Source: Motiliproteus sp036960175 (GTDB taxonomy: Bacteria > Pseudomonadota > Gammaproteobacteria > Pseudomonadales > Balneatricaceae). Taken from it: a stretch of 64,000 bases of DNA. The first letter of the stretch is position 1, and each line of letters opens with the position of its first letter. Shown one piece after another: positions 63,976 through 64,000 of the stretch. The stretch is from assembly GCA_036960175.1 (NCBI GenBank), contig JBALWH010000004.1, forward strand, positions 1 to 64,000. The letters are read 5' to 3'. The position numbers and the translations under genes are program-made. The notes under the pieces are model-generated. The model was given only the letters and a program-made list of their open reading frames with translations. It had not been told where the DNA came from and made no database searches.

Positions 63976-64000
63976 ATGAAAAGAACATTTCAACCTAGTT
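63976..64000 (+). CDS. rpmH: Ribosomal protein L34, 5' end only
   Basis: The ATG and the following codons read MKRTFQPS, the conserved start of L34, and continue beyond the window. AGGACA lies a few bases upstream. Location next to dnaA in divergent orientation is typical. Confidence 0.93.

Noticed and set aside
1..64000. CRISPR arrays, rRNA genes and prophage structural genes
   Set aside because: No regularly spaced repeats, no rRNA sequence and no capsid, tail or terminase genes were seen.

Overview
The window is the origin region of a gammaproteobacterial chromosome. The gene order dnaA-dnaN-recF-gyrB, then gmhB, glyS/glyQ, trkH/trkA, rsmB-fmt-def, a LysM gene with dprA, purE-tsaC, hemF-aroE is the arrangement known from Pseudomonas and marine relatives of the Pseudomonadales/Oceanospirillales type. 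rpmH starts at the right edge, so the chromosomal origin lies at about 63.5-63.9 kb. A perfect 16-bp parS site at 54.96 kb, about 8.5 kb from dnaA, fits the same reading. I cannot name the genus.

Layout. (1) 1-8.5 kb: a tRNA-Phe insertion hotspot. The 3' end of tRNA-Phe is followed by an integrative element (integrase, excisionase-like protein, RstA/Rep_trans-like replication protein) that carries a compact four-gene cassette of unknown function including a TIGR04255-family protein. Copies of the tRNA 3' end and of the element's right end recur at 5.4, 6.3 and 8.2 kb. They mark stacked insertions, a deletion-scarred relict of a sister element, an intact glycosyltransferase and a broken transposase. 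(2) 8.5-9.4 kb: a broken GT2 glycosyltransferase. (3) 9.4-23.2 kb: a signalling region with a substrate-binding-protein/GGDEF fusion, an HD-GYP protein, an NMT1-like binding protein beside a GGDEF-EAL protein, an oxygen-sensor-like metallo-beta-lactamase/GGDEF protein and a CbrX/CbrA-like transporter-kinase. A phasin-like gene, an Oxidored-like gene and a DnaJ-related gene lie among them. (4) 23.3-31.9 kb: tRNA-Leu with a decayed second copy, zur-znuC-znuB, a MATE transporter, tag with a TetR regulator, prlC-yheV, a gamma-carbonic anhydrase and a phosphoribosyltransferase. (5) 31.9-36 kb: a second binding-protein/GGDEF-EAL pair reminiscent of NspS-MbaA. (6) 36-57 kb: a Lon-family protease and conserved housekeeping genes. 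(7) 57-64 kb: gyrB-recF-dnaN-dnaA, oriC and rpmH.

Three themes stand out. The tRNA-Phe site has been used repeatedly and holds an uncharacterised gene cassette that could be a defence or selfish-maintenance module. Three separate loci couple a periplasmic substrate-binding protein to c-di-GMP turnover with no transporter permease or ATPase nearby, which suggests the binding proteins act as sensors. The origin region has a DnaA box overlapping the predicted dnaA -35 element and a parS site built into the first codons of a histone-deacetylase-family gene. All calls come from reading the sequence; no database search was run.
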